Source of the DNA: Gammaproteobacteria bacterium
GTDB taxonomy: Bacteria > Pseudomonadota > Gammaproteobacteria > Burkholderiales > Burkholderiaceae_C
NCBI GenBank assembly: GCA_018820395.1
Contig: JAHJOG010000051.1
Location: forward strand, 1-64,000
Reading direction: 5' to 3'
DNA: 64,000 nucleotides
The position numbers and the translations under genes were made by a program. The notes beneath the pieces are model-generated. The model was not told where the DNA came from, did no database searches, and saw nothing but the letters and a program-made list of their open reading frames with translations. Of the stretch, positions 20,137 through 29,544 are shown one piece after another; positions within the stretch are counted from its first letter, which is position 1; every line of letters starts with the position of its first letter.

Positions 20137-21042
20137 ATGAATGTCACCTTGCGGCAACTGCGCGTTTTCAGGGCCGTGGCCGAAGGACGCAACTTCAGCC
20201 GCGCCGGCGACCTGATCGGCCTGAGCCAACCGGCCGTCAGCCGGTCGATCCTCGAACTCGAAGCCCAGCTCGGCCTCAAGCTGCTCGACCGCACCACGCG
20301 CGAAGTCGCGCTGACCGACGCGGGCCAGGCGCTGGCATTGCGGCTCGAACGCGTCCTCGACGAGCTCGAGCAGGTGCTCGCCGAAGTGCGCGACCTGGGC
20401 CAGGCCAAGCGCGGCAAGGTGCGCGTTGCCAGCAGCCCCACGCTGTCGGCCAATCTCATGCCGGCATGCATCGCCGAATGTGCGCGTCGCGAACCCGAAA
20501 TCGAACTGCTGCTGCTCGATCGCATCCAGCAGGACGTGCTCGGGAGCGTCCGCGCCGGCGAAGTCGATTTCGGCGTGGTGATCGAGCCCTCTTCCTCCGA
20601 CGACCTGCACTGCGAGACGATCCTGCAAGACCCCTTCTGCCTGGTCACGCCGCCCACGCACCGGCTCGGCGGGCGGAAATCGGTGCGCTGGTCGGTCTTG
20701 AACGGCGAGCCGCTGGTGCTGCTCGACCACGCGTCCGGAAGCCGGCGCCTGATCGACGACGCGCTGGCGACCCACGGCGCGGTCTGCGACGTCCGCCAGC
20801 AGGTGGGCCACCCCACCACGGCGTTCCGGATGGTCGAGGCCGGCATCGGCCTGAGCGTCATGCCGCTGTTGGCGATTCCTGACGGGGGGCTTCCGGGCCT
20901 GTCGGTGGTGGGGCTGAGCCCGCGCATCCAGCGCGCGATCATGCTGGTGCATCGCCGCAACCGCGCGCCAGCGCCGCTGGCCGGCAGGGTGTGGAACCTG
21001 ATCCGCGAGACGGCCGCACGCGGGGCCGCGCGGACCGGATGA
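20137..21042 (+). CDS. LysR family transcriptional regulator
   Basis: MNVTLRQLRVFRAVAEGRNFSRAGDLIGLSQPAVSRSILELEAQLGLKLLDRTTREVALTDAG. Confidence 0.94.
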   Translation: MNVTLRQLRVFRAVAEGRNFSRAGDLIGLSQPAVSRSILELEAQLGLKLLDRTTREVALTDAGQALALRLERVLDELEQVLAEVRDLGQAKRGKVRVASSPTLSANLMPACIAECARREPEIELLLLDRIQQDVLGSVRAGEVDFGVVIEPSSSDDLHCETILQDPFCLVTPPTHRLGGRKSVRWSVLNGEPLVLLDHASGSRRLIDDALATHGAVCDVRQQVGHPTTAFRMVEAGIGLSVMPLLAIPDGGLPGLSVVGLSPRIQRAIMLVHRRNRAPAPLAGRVWNLIRETAARGAARTG

Positions 21043-21068
21043 CTCGGCGCAGCCCCGACGGCTTCGGC

Positions 21069-21293
21069 CTAGGCGCGAGGCCCTTCCTTGCCGAAGATCT
21101 TCCGAAGCGCGGCCACGCCCGCGACCAGCGCATTGGCATAGGTCGGTTGCGGGTCTTCAGCCACTTCGAGCGGGACGAAGGGCAGCAGGTCGGGCGGCGC
21201 GCTGTCGTCCTCGGCGCCCTCGAGCAGAACCCAATAGAACTCGCCTGCTTCCAGCTCGTGCACGGTCAAGGCGATGTTTCGCAGTTCGGACAT
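21069..21293 (-). CDS. Conserved hypothetical protein
   Basis: 74-aa frame MSELRNIALTVHELEAGEFYWVLLEGAEDDSAPPDLLPFVPLEVAEDPQPTYANALVAGVAALRKIFG. Confidence 0.55.
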   Translation of the reverse strand: MSELRNIALTVHELEAGEFYWVLLEGAEDDSAPPDLLPFVPLEVAEDPQPTYANALVAGVAALRKIFGKEGPRA

Positions 21294-21555
21294 AGGTTCG
21301 GGGTTCGGACGACACGACGGTGTGTGGGGCGATCCTATGAAGTGCGTCGACCAACGCCTAACCACAATGTCACGGACCCTTCTAAATGTGACGATTTGTA
21401 TTCAAAGCGCCCAATTTGCCCTGCTGTGACGCGCTCTGTGCGGCGGCGTGCGCTGCTGCTTTTCCTACATGGTGTCTGGAAGGGGCGCATTAAGCTGAGT
21501 TGATCAGCTATCCGACCATCGACTTTGACCTGAAGCAATCCCGAGGAAAACCGCC

Positions 21556-21960
21556 ATGAAAAACTTCGTTCTCGACTCCAGCATGATTGCCACCATCGGC
21601 GGTGCCTTCTATCCCACCGGCTATTCGATGGTGATGTTTGCCGATGCAGAAGATGCCAAGCGCGTGGGCCGCCAGTTGATCGAAGGCGGGTTCAGCGGCG
21701 ACGAGGTGTACCTGATTCCGCCCAATGTGCTGCTGTCGCAGATCACGCCCACCGTGGTCGACGCCGATGCGCCCTTGCCGTCGGCTGGAACGGACGGCGC
21801 CACGGTTCGCGCCTACACCAAGCTCGCCCGCGAAGGGCACACCGCGCTGCTGGTGAAGACCGACGACGAGGACGTCGCCGAGCGCATGATGATCGAGGTG
21901 CGCAAGGTGCCTTATTCGATCGCCCAGCGCTATCGGACGCTGGTGATCGAAGACCTCTGA
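21556..21960 (+). CDS. Conserved hypothetical protein (no family recognised)
   Basis: 134 aa with good RBS (GAGGAAAACC): MKNFVLDSSMIATIGGAFYPTGYSMVMFADAEDAKRVGRQLIEGGFSGDEVYLIPP.... Confidence 0.65.
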   Translation: MKNFVLDSSMIATIGGAFYPTGYSMVMFADAEDAKRVGRQLIEGGFSGDEVYLIPPNVLLSQITPTVVDADAPLPSAGTDGATVRAYTKLAREGHTALLVKTDDEDVAERMMIEVRKVPYSIAQRYRTLVIEDL

Positions 21961-22056
21961 AAGACTCCGCGAACGCCTGACACGAGAGCCGCGCGCGGCT
22001 CGGGCTTGGCGCCCGAAGCCGGCTCGAAGTGAGCCTGCCTCCGGCACCGCGCCCCG

Positions 22057-22794
22057 TCAGTGCATGTGCAGCCCGCCGTTGACCGAGAAGTCCGCGCCGG
22101 TCGAATAGCCGCCCTCGTCGGTCGCGAGCCACGAGATGATCGACGCGATTTCGCTCGGCTCGCCGAGACGCTTGACGGGAATCGTCGCAACGATCTTGTC
22201 GAGCACTTCCTGGCGAATGGCCTTGACCATGTCGGTGCCGATGTAGCCCGGGCTCACGGTGTTGACCGTCACGCCCTTGCTCGCCAGCTCCTGAGCCAAT
22301 GCCATGGTGAAGCCGTGCATGCCGGCCTTGGCCGCGGAATAATTGGTCTGTCCGGCCTGCCCCTTGGCGCCGTTGACCGAGCTGATGTTGATGATGCGGC
22401 CCCAACGCTTTTCGACCATGTCCGCCACCACCTGCTTGGTGACGTTGAACATGCTGTTCAGGTTGGTTTCGATGACTGCGCTCCAGTCTTCGGGCGTCAT
22501 CTTGAGAAACATGCGGTCGCGCGTGATGCCGGCGTTGTTGACCAGCACGTCGATGCTGCCGTGCTCTTCCTTGGCTTTGCTGAAGGCGTCGACGGTGGAC
22601 TGCCAGTCGCCCACGTTGCCGACCGAGGCGTGAAATTCATAGCCCTGGGCTTTTTGCTCTGCGAGCCACTTGGCATGGTCGCGCGTCGGCCCACAGCCGG
22701 CGATGACGGTGAATCCGTCCTTGTGAAGCCGCTGGCAGATGGCTGTTCCGATGCCCCCCATGCCTCCGGTGACGTAAGCGACTTTCTTGCTCAT
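22057..22794 (-). CDS. phaB: Acetoacetyl-CoA reductase
   Basis: SDR: VAYVTGGMGGIGTAICQRLHKDGFTVIAG, NNAGITRD, INISSVNGAKGQAGQTNYSAAKAGMHGFTMALAQE, NTVSPGYIGTDMVKAI. Confidence 0.95.
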   Translation of the reverse strand: MSKKVAYVTGGMGGIGTAICQRLHKDGFTVIAGCGPTRDHAKWLAEQKAQGYEFHASVGNVGDWQSTVDAFSKAKEEHGSIDVLVNNAGITRDRMFLKMTPEDWSAVIETNLNSMFNVTKQVVADMVEKRWGRIINISSVNGAKGQAGQTNYSAAKAGMHGFTMALAQELASKGVTVNTVSPGYIGTDMVKAIRQEVLDKIVATIPVKRLGEPSEIASIISWLATDEGGYSTGADFSVNGGLHMH

Positions 22795-22947
22795 GACATT
22801 TCCTTATTGGTGAACGATGGCCCGAGCAGGCCGACTTCACTGTAGCGAAGTCGCGCCCGTCAAAAGCTCAGGAAAACACTGACGCGAGGTTGCAACCGGG
22901 TGTCACTCGGCCGGGCCCGCAGGCGCAGCGAGTGCACACCGCGGGGC

Positions 22948-24126
22948 TCAGCGCTCGATGGTGAGCGCCACGCCCATGCCGCCGCCGATGCACAGCGACG
23001 CGATGCCTTTCTTGGCGTTTTGCCGCTGCATCTCGTGCAGAAGAGTGACCAGGATGCGGCAGCCCGATGCGCCGATCGGGTGTCCGATCGCGATCGCGCC
23101 GCCGTTCACGTTGACCTTGTTCATGTCCCAGCCCATTTCCTGGTGGACCGCACAGGCCTGCGCCGCGAAGGCTTCGTTGATCTCGAGCAGATCCAGGTCG
23201 GAGGCCTTCCAGCCCGCGCGTTCCAGCGCCTTGCGCGACGCGGGCACCGGGCCCATGCCCATGAATGCCGGATCGAGCCCCGTGGTCGCATAGCTGGCGA
23301 TGCGGCCGAGCGGCTTCAGGCCCAGCGACGCGGCTTTCTTGGCCGTCATGACCATCACGGCGGCGGCACCGTCGTTCAGGCCCGAGGCGTTGCCCGCGGT
23401 CACGCCGCCCGTCTTGTCGAAAGCCGGGCGCAAACCGGCCAGCGCTTCGGCGTTGGTCTTGCGGTTGATGTATTCGTCCTGGTCGAACACCACCGGATCG
23501 CCCTTCTTCTGGGGGATGTTCACGGCAACGATCTCGTCCTTGAACTTGCCGGCGTCCTGCGCCGCAGCGGCCTTGGTCTGGCTGGCCAGCGCGAGTTCGT
23601 CCTGCGCCGAGCGGCTGATGTCGTACTTCTTGGCCACGTTCTCCGCAGTCATGCCCATGTGGTACTGGTTGTAGACGTCCCACAGGCCGTCCACGATCAT
23701 GGTGTCGACCAGCTTCCAGTCGCCCATGCGCTGGCCGTTGCGCGAATTGGGCAGTGCGTGCGGCGCCATGCTCATGCTTTCCTGCCCGCCGGCCACCACG
23801 ATCTCGCTGTCGCCCGTGGCCACCGCCTGCGCAGCGAGCATCACGGCCTTGAGTCCGGAGCCGCACACCGCATTGATGGTGAGGGCCGGTGTTTCCTTGG
23901 TGATGCCGCTCTTCAGCAGCGCCTGGCGCGCCGGGTTCTGGCCCGCGGCCGCGGCCAGCACCTGGCCCATGATCACTTCGCCGATCTGATCGGTGCCGAC
24001 CTTGGCCCGGGCCAGCAGCTCCTTGATCACGATGGCGCCCAACTCGGTGGCGGGCAGGCCGGCCAGAGAGCCGCCGAATTTGCCCACTGCAGTGCGTGCG
24101 GCCGATACGATGACGATGTCTTCCAT
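22948..24126 (-). CDS. phaA: Acetyl-CoA acetyltransferase (beta-ketothiolase)
   Basis: TINAVCGSGLKAVMLAAQAV, NVNGGAIAIGHPIGASGCRILVTLLHEM, LCIGGGMGVALTIER. Confidence 0.96.
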   Translation of the reverse strand: MEDIVIVSAARTAVGKFGGSLAGLPATELGAIVIKELLARAKVGTDQIGEVIMGQVLAAAAGQNPARQALLKSGITKETPALTINAVCGSGLKAVMLAAQAVATGDSEIVVAGGQESMSMAPHALPNSRNGQRMGDWKLVDTMIVDGLWDVYNQYHMGMTAENVAKKYDISRSAQDELALASQTKAAAAQDAGKFKDEIVAVNIPQKKGDPVVFDQDEYINRKTNAEALAGLRPAFDKTGGVTAGNASGLNDGAAAVMVMTAKKAASLGLKPLGRIASYATTGLDPAFMGMGPVPASRKALERAGWKASDLDLLEINEAFAAQACAVHQEMGWDMNKVNVNGGAIAIGHPIGASGCRILVTLLHEMQRQNAKKGIASLCIGGGMGVALTIER

Positions 24127-24171
24127 GGTGAGTTCTCCGAGTGACTTGGGTTGGATGAAAGAGAAAGAGAG

Positions 24172-25893
24172 TCAGGCCCGCGCCTTGACGTAGCGGCCCG
24201 GCGCGGGTTCGATCGCCGGGTAGGCGCTCCCCTTGCCATAGCCCTTGGGGGCAGCGATCTGCTTGCCCGAATGCGTGGCCAGCCACTTCGCCCAGTCGGT
24301 CCACCAGCTGCCCGGGTGCTCGGTCGCATTGGCGAGCCATTCGGCCTGGGTCTGGGGCAGCTTGCCATCTTCGCGCGTCCAGTGCGTGCGCTTCTTCTTC
24401 GCCGGCGGATTGATCACGCCGGCAATGTGGCCCGACGCGCCCATCACGAACCGCTTCTTGCCCGACAGCACCTGCGTGGATGCATAGGCGCCGCCGATCG
24501 GCACGATGTGGTCCTCTCGCGAGCCGTAGATGTAGACCGGCGCCTTGATGCTCCCGAGGTCGACCGCCTCGCCCGCCACCGTCAGCGCGCCGGGCTGGGC
24601 CAGCTTGTTCTCGTGATAGGTGTTGCGCAGGTACCAGCAGTACATCGGCCCGGGGAGATTGGTCGCGTCGCTGTTCCAGTAGAGCAGGTCGAAAGGCGGC
24701 GGCGTCTCGCCCTTGAGGTAGTTGCCGACCACGTAGTTCCAGACCAGATCGTTCGGCCGCAGAAAGCTGAAGGTCGAGGCCAGTTCGCTGCCCTGGAGCA
24801 AGCCGCCCTGCGCCATCTGCATCTCGCGAAACTGCACGAAGGCCTCGTCGATGAAGATGTCGAGCACCCCGGTGTCGACGAAGTTCAGCAAGGTGGTCAA
24901 GAGCGTGACCGACGAAGCGGGATGCTCCCCGCGCGCCGCGAGCACGGCCAGCGCGGTCGACAGAATGGTGCCGCCCACGCAGAAGCCGAGCGTGTCGATC
25001 TGTCCGCCCTTCTTGTCCTGCCCGGTGATTTCTTGCGTGACGTGGATGGCCTTGATCGCGGCGTCCTCGATGTACTGGTCCCACGTGCAGTGGCTCATCG
25101 ACGCATCGGGGTTGCGCCAGCTCACCACGAACACGCGGTGCCCCTGCTCCACCGCATAACGGATCAACGAGTTCTCGGGCTGCAAATCGAGGATGTAGAA
25201 CTTGTTGATGCAAGGCGGGATCAAGAGCAGCGGCCGCTCGAAGACCTTGGGCGTGAGCGGCTTGTATTCGATCAGCTGGAACAGGTCGTTCTCGAACACC
25301 ACTGCCCCTTCGGTCGTGGCCACGTTGCGGCCGACTTCGAAGAGGCTTTCGTCCGTCATGCTCAGGTGGCCCTGCTTGACGTCGTTCAGCAGGTTGCGAA
25401 TGCCGCGCGCGATGCTCTCGCCCTGCGAATCGAGCGCCTTCTTCTGCGCCTCGGCGTTGAAGGCCAGGTAGTTGCTGGGAGACGAGGCAGCCATCCATTG
25501 CTCGACGGCGAAGCGCAGACGGGAGCGGGTCTTTTCGTCGCCTTCGACGGCTTCGGCCATGCCCAGGAGCGTGCGCGCGTTGAGCAGGTAGACCGCCGCC
25601 GAAAACGCCGCCATCGGATTGCTGCCCCAGGCCTCGCCGGCAAAGCGCCGGTCGCTGCCGGCCTTGGTGGCGAAGCCTTGCCGCCACAGCTCGGACACTT
25701 CGTCGACATACTGCTGCTGGAGCGCCTGCAGCTTGTCGGGGGACATGGAGAACTTGGGCATGTCGTTCGCCTTGCCCGCCGGTGCGGCGCCGCCGATCGA
25801 CTTGAACGATGCCAGCGCGCTCTCCCATCCTTGCGCCATCGCCTGCTGGAAAGGCGCAAGGCTCTCGGCCGCCGAAGCGCTGTGTGATTTCAT
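24172..25893 (-). CDS. phaC: Class I poly(3-hydroxyalkanoate) synthase
   Basis: GFCVGGTILSTALAVLAARGE lipase-like box, LRPNDLVWNYVVGNYLKGETPPPFDLLYWNSDATNLPGPMYCWYLRNTY, GASGHIAGVINPPAKKK. Confidence 0.96.
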   Translation of the reverse strand: MKSHSASAAESLAPFQQAMAQGWESALASFKSIGGAAPAGKANDMPKFSMSPDKLQALQQQYVDEVSELWRQGFATKAGSDRRFAGEAWGSNPMAAFSAAVYLLNARTLLGMAEAVEGDEKTRSRLRFAVEQWMAASSPSNYLAFNAEAQKKALDSQGESIARGIRNLLNDVKQGHLSMTDESLFEVGRNVATTEGAVVFENDLFQLIEYKPLTPKVFERPLLLIPPCINKFYILDLQPENSLIRYAVEQGHRVFVVSWRNPDASMSHCTWDQYIEDAAIKAIHVTQEITGQDKKGGQIDTLGFCVGGTILSTALAVLAARGEHPASSVTLLTTLLNFVDTGVLDIFIDEAFVQFREMQMAQGGLLQGSELASTFSFLRPNDLVWNYVVGNYLKGETPPPFDLLYWNSDATNLPGPMYCWYLRNTYHENKLAQPGALTVAGEAVDLGSIKAPVYIYGSREDHIVPIGGAYASTQVLSGKKRFVMGASGHIAGVINPPAKKKRTHWTREDGKLPQTQAEWLANATEHPGSWWTDWAKWLATHSGKQIAAPKGYGKGSAYPAIEPAPGRYVKARA

Positions 25894-25952
25894 GGTGTCT
25901 CCTGCATGCTCAACGCGTCGCTGCGTGGCTTTGAGTATGCTGCATTTCGAAG

Positions 25953-25982
25953 GCCCGCCGCCAGCGCGGCGGGCTCCTTTTT
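25953..25982 (+). terminator. Strong hairpin (9-bp stem) plus T5 in the divergent phaC/26001 intergenic region; same core as 16733-16752
   Basis: GCCCGCCGC-CAGC-GCGGCGGGC (25953-25974), then TCC TTTTT (25978-25982). Confidence 0.5.
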
Positions 25983-26000
25983 CCTGAAAGCATCTGCCCC

Positions 26001-26327
26001 ATGTTTCTCGTCGTCATCGCCTGGTTGTATGTCGTGCTGATGATGGCCGTGGCCGAAGCCACCAACACCACGGGCACCGTGCTAGGCGCGATCGTCACTT
26101 TCCTGCTCTACGGGCTCGCGCCGGTGTCGCTGGTGGTGTATCTGATGTCGGCACCGGCTCGGCGCCGCGCGATCCAGCGGCGTGAGGCCGCCGAGATCGC
26201 GGCCGCGCGGGAAGCCTCTGCGCAATCCGAGCGAACCGAACACGCCGAGCAAGCCGGCTCACTCGCGCCAGATGCTGGCCGCGAATCGCCCGCTGACCCC
26301 ATCGCGCCGGTGCGAGAAAAAAACTAG
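26001..26327 (+). CDS. Small membrane protein, hypothetical
   Basis: Two TM segments MFLVVIAWLYVVLMMAVAEATNTTGTVLGAIVTFLLYGLAPVSLVVYLMSAP, then charged tail. 3' end overlaps the convergent laccase-domain gene. Confidence 0.65.
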   Translation: MFLVVIAWLYVVLMMAVAEATNTTGTVLGAIVTFLLYGLAPVSLVVYLMSAPARRRAIQRREAAEIAAAREASAQSERTEHAEQAGSLAPDAGRESPADPIAPVREKN

Positions 26328-26990
26328 CGGGTTGCCCACGGTGCACCACGCGCCGCTGCTGTCGTTGCCATGGAGCCGATCGACGCCGGCAGCGCGCAGC
26401 CGATCTCGCGCGAGGCCGGCCAGGTCGGCCAGCCATTTGCCTTCGGCGCGCGCCGGCCTGAAGCAGCCCGCCGCTCCGGATGGCGCGTCCGCCCCGAAGG
26501 CCAACCTCACCTCGTCACCGACTTCGAAAGCCTCCGGCCCGATGCAGGGACCGAGCCAGGCGATCACCCGCCGATGGCCGAAGCTGTCGAGCGTGCGCTC
26601 GAGCACGCCTGCCGCCAGCCCGCGCCAGCCCGCGTGGGCCGCCGCAACGCGCCTGCCGGCCTCGTCGGCGAAGAGCACCGGCAGGCAGTCGGCCACCATG
26701 ATGGTGCAGGCGATGCCGCGTTCGACCGTGGCGCAGGCATCGGCCTCGATGCCGTCGTGTGCATCGCGATCGAGTTCGCACACCGACGTGCCGTGCACCT
26801 GCGTCAGGTACACCGGCCGTCCGCCCACGGCCCGGCCGAAGATCGATCGATTCACTTCGACCTGGTCTGGGTCGTCGCCGACGTGATCGCCCAGATTCAG
26901 GCTCGCGTAGCGGCCTTCGGACACGCCGCCCTCGCGCAGGCTGCACACGGCGCGCACGCCTTGCGGTGCCGGCCACTCGGGGATCAGCAT
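26259..26990 (-). CDS. pgeF: Laccase-domain (YfiH/PgeF-type) purine nucleoside phosphorylase/oxidase family protein
   Basis: NLGDHVGDDPDQVEVNR, LTQVHGTSVCELD, DADACATVERGIACTIMVADCLPVLFAD, AAAHAGWRGLAAGVLERTL, LGPCIGPEAFEVGDEV. Confidence 0.9.
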   Translation of the reverse strand: MLIPEWPAPQGVRAVCSLREGGVSEGRYASLNLGDHVGDDPDQVEVNRSIFGRAVGGRPVYLTQVHGTSVCELDRDAHDGIEADACATVERGIACTIMVADCLPVLFADEAGRRVAAAHAGWRGLAAGVLERTLDSFGHRRVIAWLGPCIGPEAFEVGDEVRLAFGADAPSGAAGCFRPARAEGKWLADLAGLARDRLRAAGVDRLHGNDSSGAWCTVGNPLVFFSHRRDGVSGRFAASIWRE

Positions 26991-26991
26991 T

Positions 26992-27630
26992 TCATTCGGC
27001 GTCCGGGCACCTCGAAGGCTGCGCGGCCTGGAACGCTTCGAGTTGCATGCAGGCCTCGAAGGCTGCCATGCTGCGCGGCAGCCCGCTGAAGTCGCAGTCG
27101 AAGCGCTGGCCATTGAAAATCTGCGGCACCAGGCAGCAGTCGGCCAGCGTCGGCGTGTGGCCCCAGCAATAGACGCCCGCCGGGCTCGCTTCGAGCTGCT
27201 TTTCGAAGGCCAGCATGCCTTCGCGCACCCAATGTCGGTACCAGTCGTTCTTGGCCGCGTCGTCGGCCTTCAGGTCGCGCACCAGGTACTTGAGCACGCG
27301 CAGGTTGTTGAGCGGATGAATCTCGCAGGCGATGGTCTGCGACAGGGCGCGCACCTTCGCGCGCGCCAGCGGCTCCGAAGGCAGCAGTGCCGGCTCGGGA
27401 TGCGTTTCGTCGAGGTATTCGATGATCGCCATCGATTGCGACAGCCGGATGTCGCCGTCTTCCATGAGCGGCACCAGCGTGTCTGCCGAAAGGGCCGCGA
27501 AGGGCCCCGTCTTGTGCTCGCCGCGCGCGATGTGCACCGGGATGTATTCGTAATCCAGGCCCTTGAGGTTCAGCGCGATGCGCACCCGGAACGACGCCGA
27601 CGAGCGAAAGTAGTTGTGCAGCTTGATCAT
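26992..27630 (-). CDS. maiA: Maleylacetoacetate isomerase (zeta-class GST)
   Basis: MIKLHNYFRSSASFRVRIALNLKGLDYEYIPVHI (SSASFRVRIAL signature), SQSMAIIEYLDE, EIHPLNNLRVLKYL. Confidence 0.93.
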   Translation of the reverse strand: MIKLHNYFRSSASFRVRIALNLKGLDYEYIPVHIARGEHKTGPFAALSADTLVPLMEDGDIRLSQSMAIIEYLDETHPEPALLPSEPLARAKVRALSQTIACEIHPLNNLRVLKYLVRDLKADDAAKNDWYRHWVREGMLAFEKQLEASPAGVYCWGHTPTLADCCLVPQIFNGQRFDCDFSGLPRSMAAFEACMQLEAFQAAQPSRCPDAE

Positions 27631-27730
27631 GGTTCGCAGCATAGCCGCGCGCGGCAACGCCACGCAAACCCGGAACGCGACGCGCCGCCCTCTGGCACAC
27701 TGCCGTTTTAGCTGAAAGGACCTCTACAAA

Positions 27731-28432
27731 ATGGCTGCAGACTTCGTAATCGCACCGATGCCCGTGGTTTCCGTTCCCGTCGCGGGGCAAAAGGCCCGGT
27801 TTCCGGTGCACCGCATCTATTGCGTGGGCCGCAACTACGAGGAACACGCCAAGGAGATGGGCTTCACCGGCCGCGAGCCGCCTTTCTTCTTCATGAAGCC
27901 GAACGACGCCGTGGTCGTGGTCGACGCCGATCAGACCGGCACCATGCCCTACCCCACGCTCACCAAGAACCTGCATCACGAGATCGAGCTCGTGGTGGCG
28001 ATCGGCACCGGTGGCAAGAACATCTCGGCCGCCGACGCGGACAAGCACATCTACGGTTACGCCGTGGGCCTGGACATGACCCGGCGCGACCTGCAGGGCG
28101 ACATGAAGAAGCAGGGCCGCCCCTGGGACATCGGCAAGAGCTTCGACCAGAGCGCGCCCATCGGCCCGATTGTTCCCAAGGCCGAGGCCGGCGACATCGT
28201 CAACGCCGAGATCTCCATTCAAGTGGGTGGCACCGACCGCCAGCGCAGCAACGTGAGCAAGCTGATCTGGAACATCGGCGAAACCATCGAGCACCTGTCG
28301 GCCGCATGGGAGCTGCAACCCGGCGACCTGATCTTCACGGGCACGCCCGAAGGCGTCGCGGCGGTGGTGTCCGGCGACACGATGGTCGGCGAAATCGCCG
28401 GCCTGCCCAAGCTGACCGTCAAGGTCGCCTGA
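27731..28432 (+). CDS. Fumarylacetoacetate hydrolase family protein
   Basis: VGRNYEEHAKEMG, FFFMKPNDAVV, HHEIELVVAIGTGGKNIS, FTGTPEGVAAV. Confidence 0.93.
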   Translation: MAADFVIAPMPVVSVPVAGQKARFPVHRIYCVGRNYEEHAKEMGFTGREPPFFFMKPNDAVVVVDADQTGTMPYPTLTKNLHHEIELVVAIGTGGKNISAADADKHIYGYAVGLDMTRRDLQGDMKKQGRPWDIGKSFDQSAPIGPIVPKAEAGDIVNAEISIQVGGTDRQRSNVSKLIWNIGETIEHLSAAWELQPGDLIFTGTPEGVAAVVSGDTMVGEIAGLPKLTVKVA

Positions 28433-28445
28433 AGCCCGCGCGCCG

Positions 28446-28997
28446 ATGCTGCTCCGCGTTCCGATCAAGCACTGCAAGAACTGCGGCGCCTCGGTGGTCT
28501 ATCGGGTGCCCGACGACGGCGACACGCGCGAACGCGCCGTCTGCCCCGCCTGCCACACGATCCACTACGAGAACCCGCTCAACGTGGTCGGCACCATCCC
28601 CGTGCTGGGCGACCGACTGCTGCTCTGCAAGCGCAACATCGAGCCGCGCTGGGGCAAGTGGACGCTGCCCGCGGGCTTCATGGAACTCGGAGAAAGCACC
28701 GCCCAGGGCGCCGCGCGAGAAACCGACGAGGAGTCGGGCGCGCACTACGAACTCGAAGGCCTCTTCGCGATCATGAGCGTGGTGCGGGTCGGGCAGGTCC
28801 ACCTGTTCTACCGGGCGCGCCTCCTGGACGACCGCTTCGACCCCGGCCACGAGACGATCGAGGCAAAGCTCTTCACCGAGGACGAGATCCCGTGGGAAGA
28901 GATCGCCTTCCGCACCGTGCGCGAAGCGCTCCGGCTCTTCTTCGAAGACCGGCGGCGCGGCGCCTTCGACCGCGTGCACACCCTGGACATTGCATGA
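28446..28997 (+). CDS. Nudix hydrolase with N-terminal zinc-ribbon-like CxxC motifs
   Basis: CKNCGASVVYRVP...AVCPACHTIHYENPLNVVGTIPV; Nudix box GFMELGESTAQGAARETDEESGA. Confidence 0.92.
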   Translation: MLLRVPIKHCKNCGASVVYRVPDDGDTRERAVCPACHTIHYENPLNVVGTIPVLGDRLLLCKRNIEPRWGKWTLPAGFMELGESTAQGAARETDEESGAHYELEGLFAIMSVVRVGQVHLFYRARLLDDRFDPGHETIEAKLFTEDEIPWEEIAFRTVREALRLFFEDRRRGAFDRVHTLDIA

Positions 28998-29473
28998 AGC
29001 GTTCACCGTTCCTTTTCGCGTTCGCCCTTTCGGCGATCTTCCTGGCCCTGCCGGCCGGCGCCGAGCCCATCGGCGAAGTCGACACCGCCTTCAAGCTGAT
29101 CGGCCCGGACCACAAGATCGTGGTCGATGCCTACGACGACCCCAAGGTGAGCGGCGTCACGTGCTACGTGTCGCGCGCCAAGAAGGGCGGCATCTCAGGT
29201 GCGCTCGGCATCGCCGAAGACAAGTCCGAAGCCTCGATCGCCTGCCGCCAGGTCGGCCCGGTCAAGATCACGCAACCGCTGCCGCAGCGTGAAGAGGTCT
29301 ACAGCGAGCGTCTGTCGATTCTCTTCAAGCGGCTGCGCGTGGTGCGCCTGGTCGACGCCCAACGCAATGCCCTGGTCTATCTGACCTATTCCGATCTGCT
29401 GATCGATGGCTCGCCCAAGAACAGTGTCACTGCGGTGGCCATCGATCGCGCCAGCCCGATCCCGCTGAAGTAA
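28994..29473 (+). CDS. creA: CreA family protein
   Basis: Signal peptide, then EPIGEVDTAFKLIGPDHKIVVDAYDDPKVSGVTCYVSRAKKGGISGALGIAEDKSEASIACRQVGPV. ATGA overlap with the upstream Nudix gene. Confidence 0.9.
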   Translation: MKRSPFLFAFALSAIFLALPAGAEPIGEVDTAFKLIGPDHKIVVDAYDDPKVSGVTCYVSRAKKGGISGALGIAEDKSEASIACRQVGPVKITQPLPQREEVYSERLSILFKRLRVVRLVDAQRNALVYLTYSDLLIDGSPKNSVTAVAIDRASPIPLK

Positions 29474-29544
29474 CGCGGGTCGTTTTTGAAATGCGTTAGG
29501 GTCGCGTTTTCGATGACCCGGATCGCGTCCTCGCGAAACACGCC

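Noticed and set aside
21986-22015. Rho-independent terminator between 21556-21960 and phaB
   Set aside because: A 16-nt palindrome (GAGCCGCGCGCGGCTC) and a second small hairpin are present but there is no T-tract; kept as a weak possibility only.
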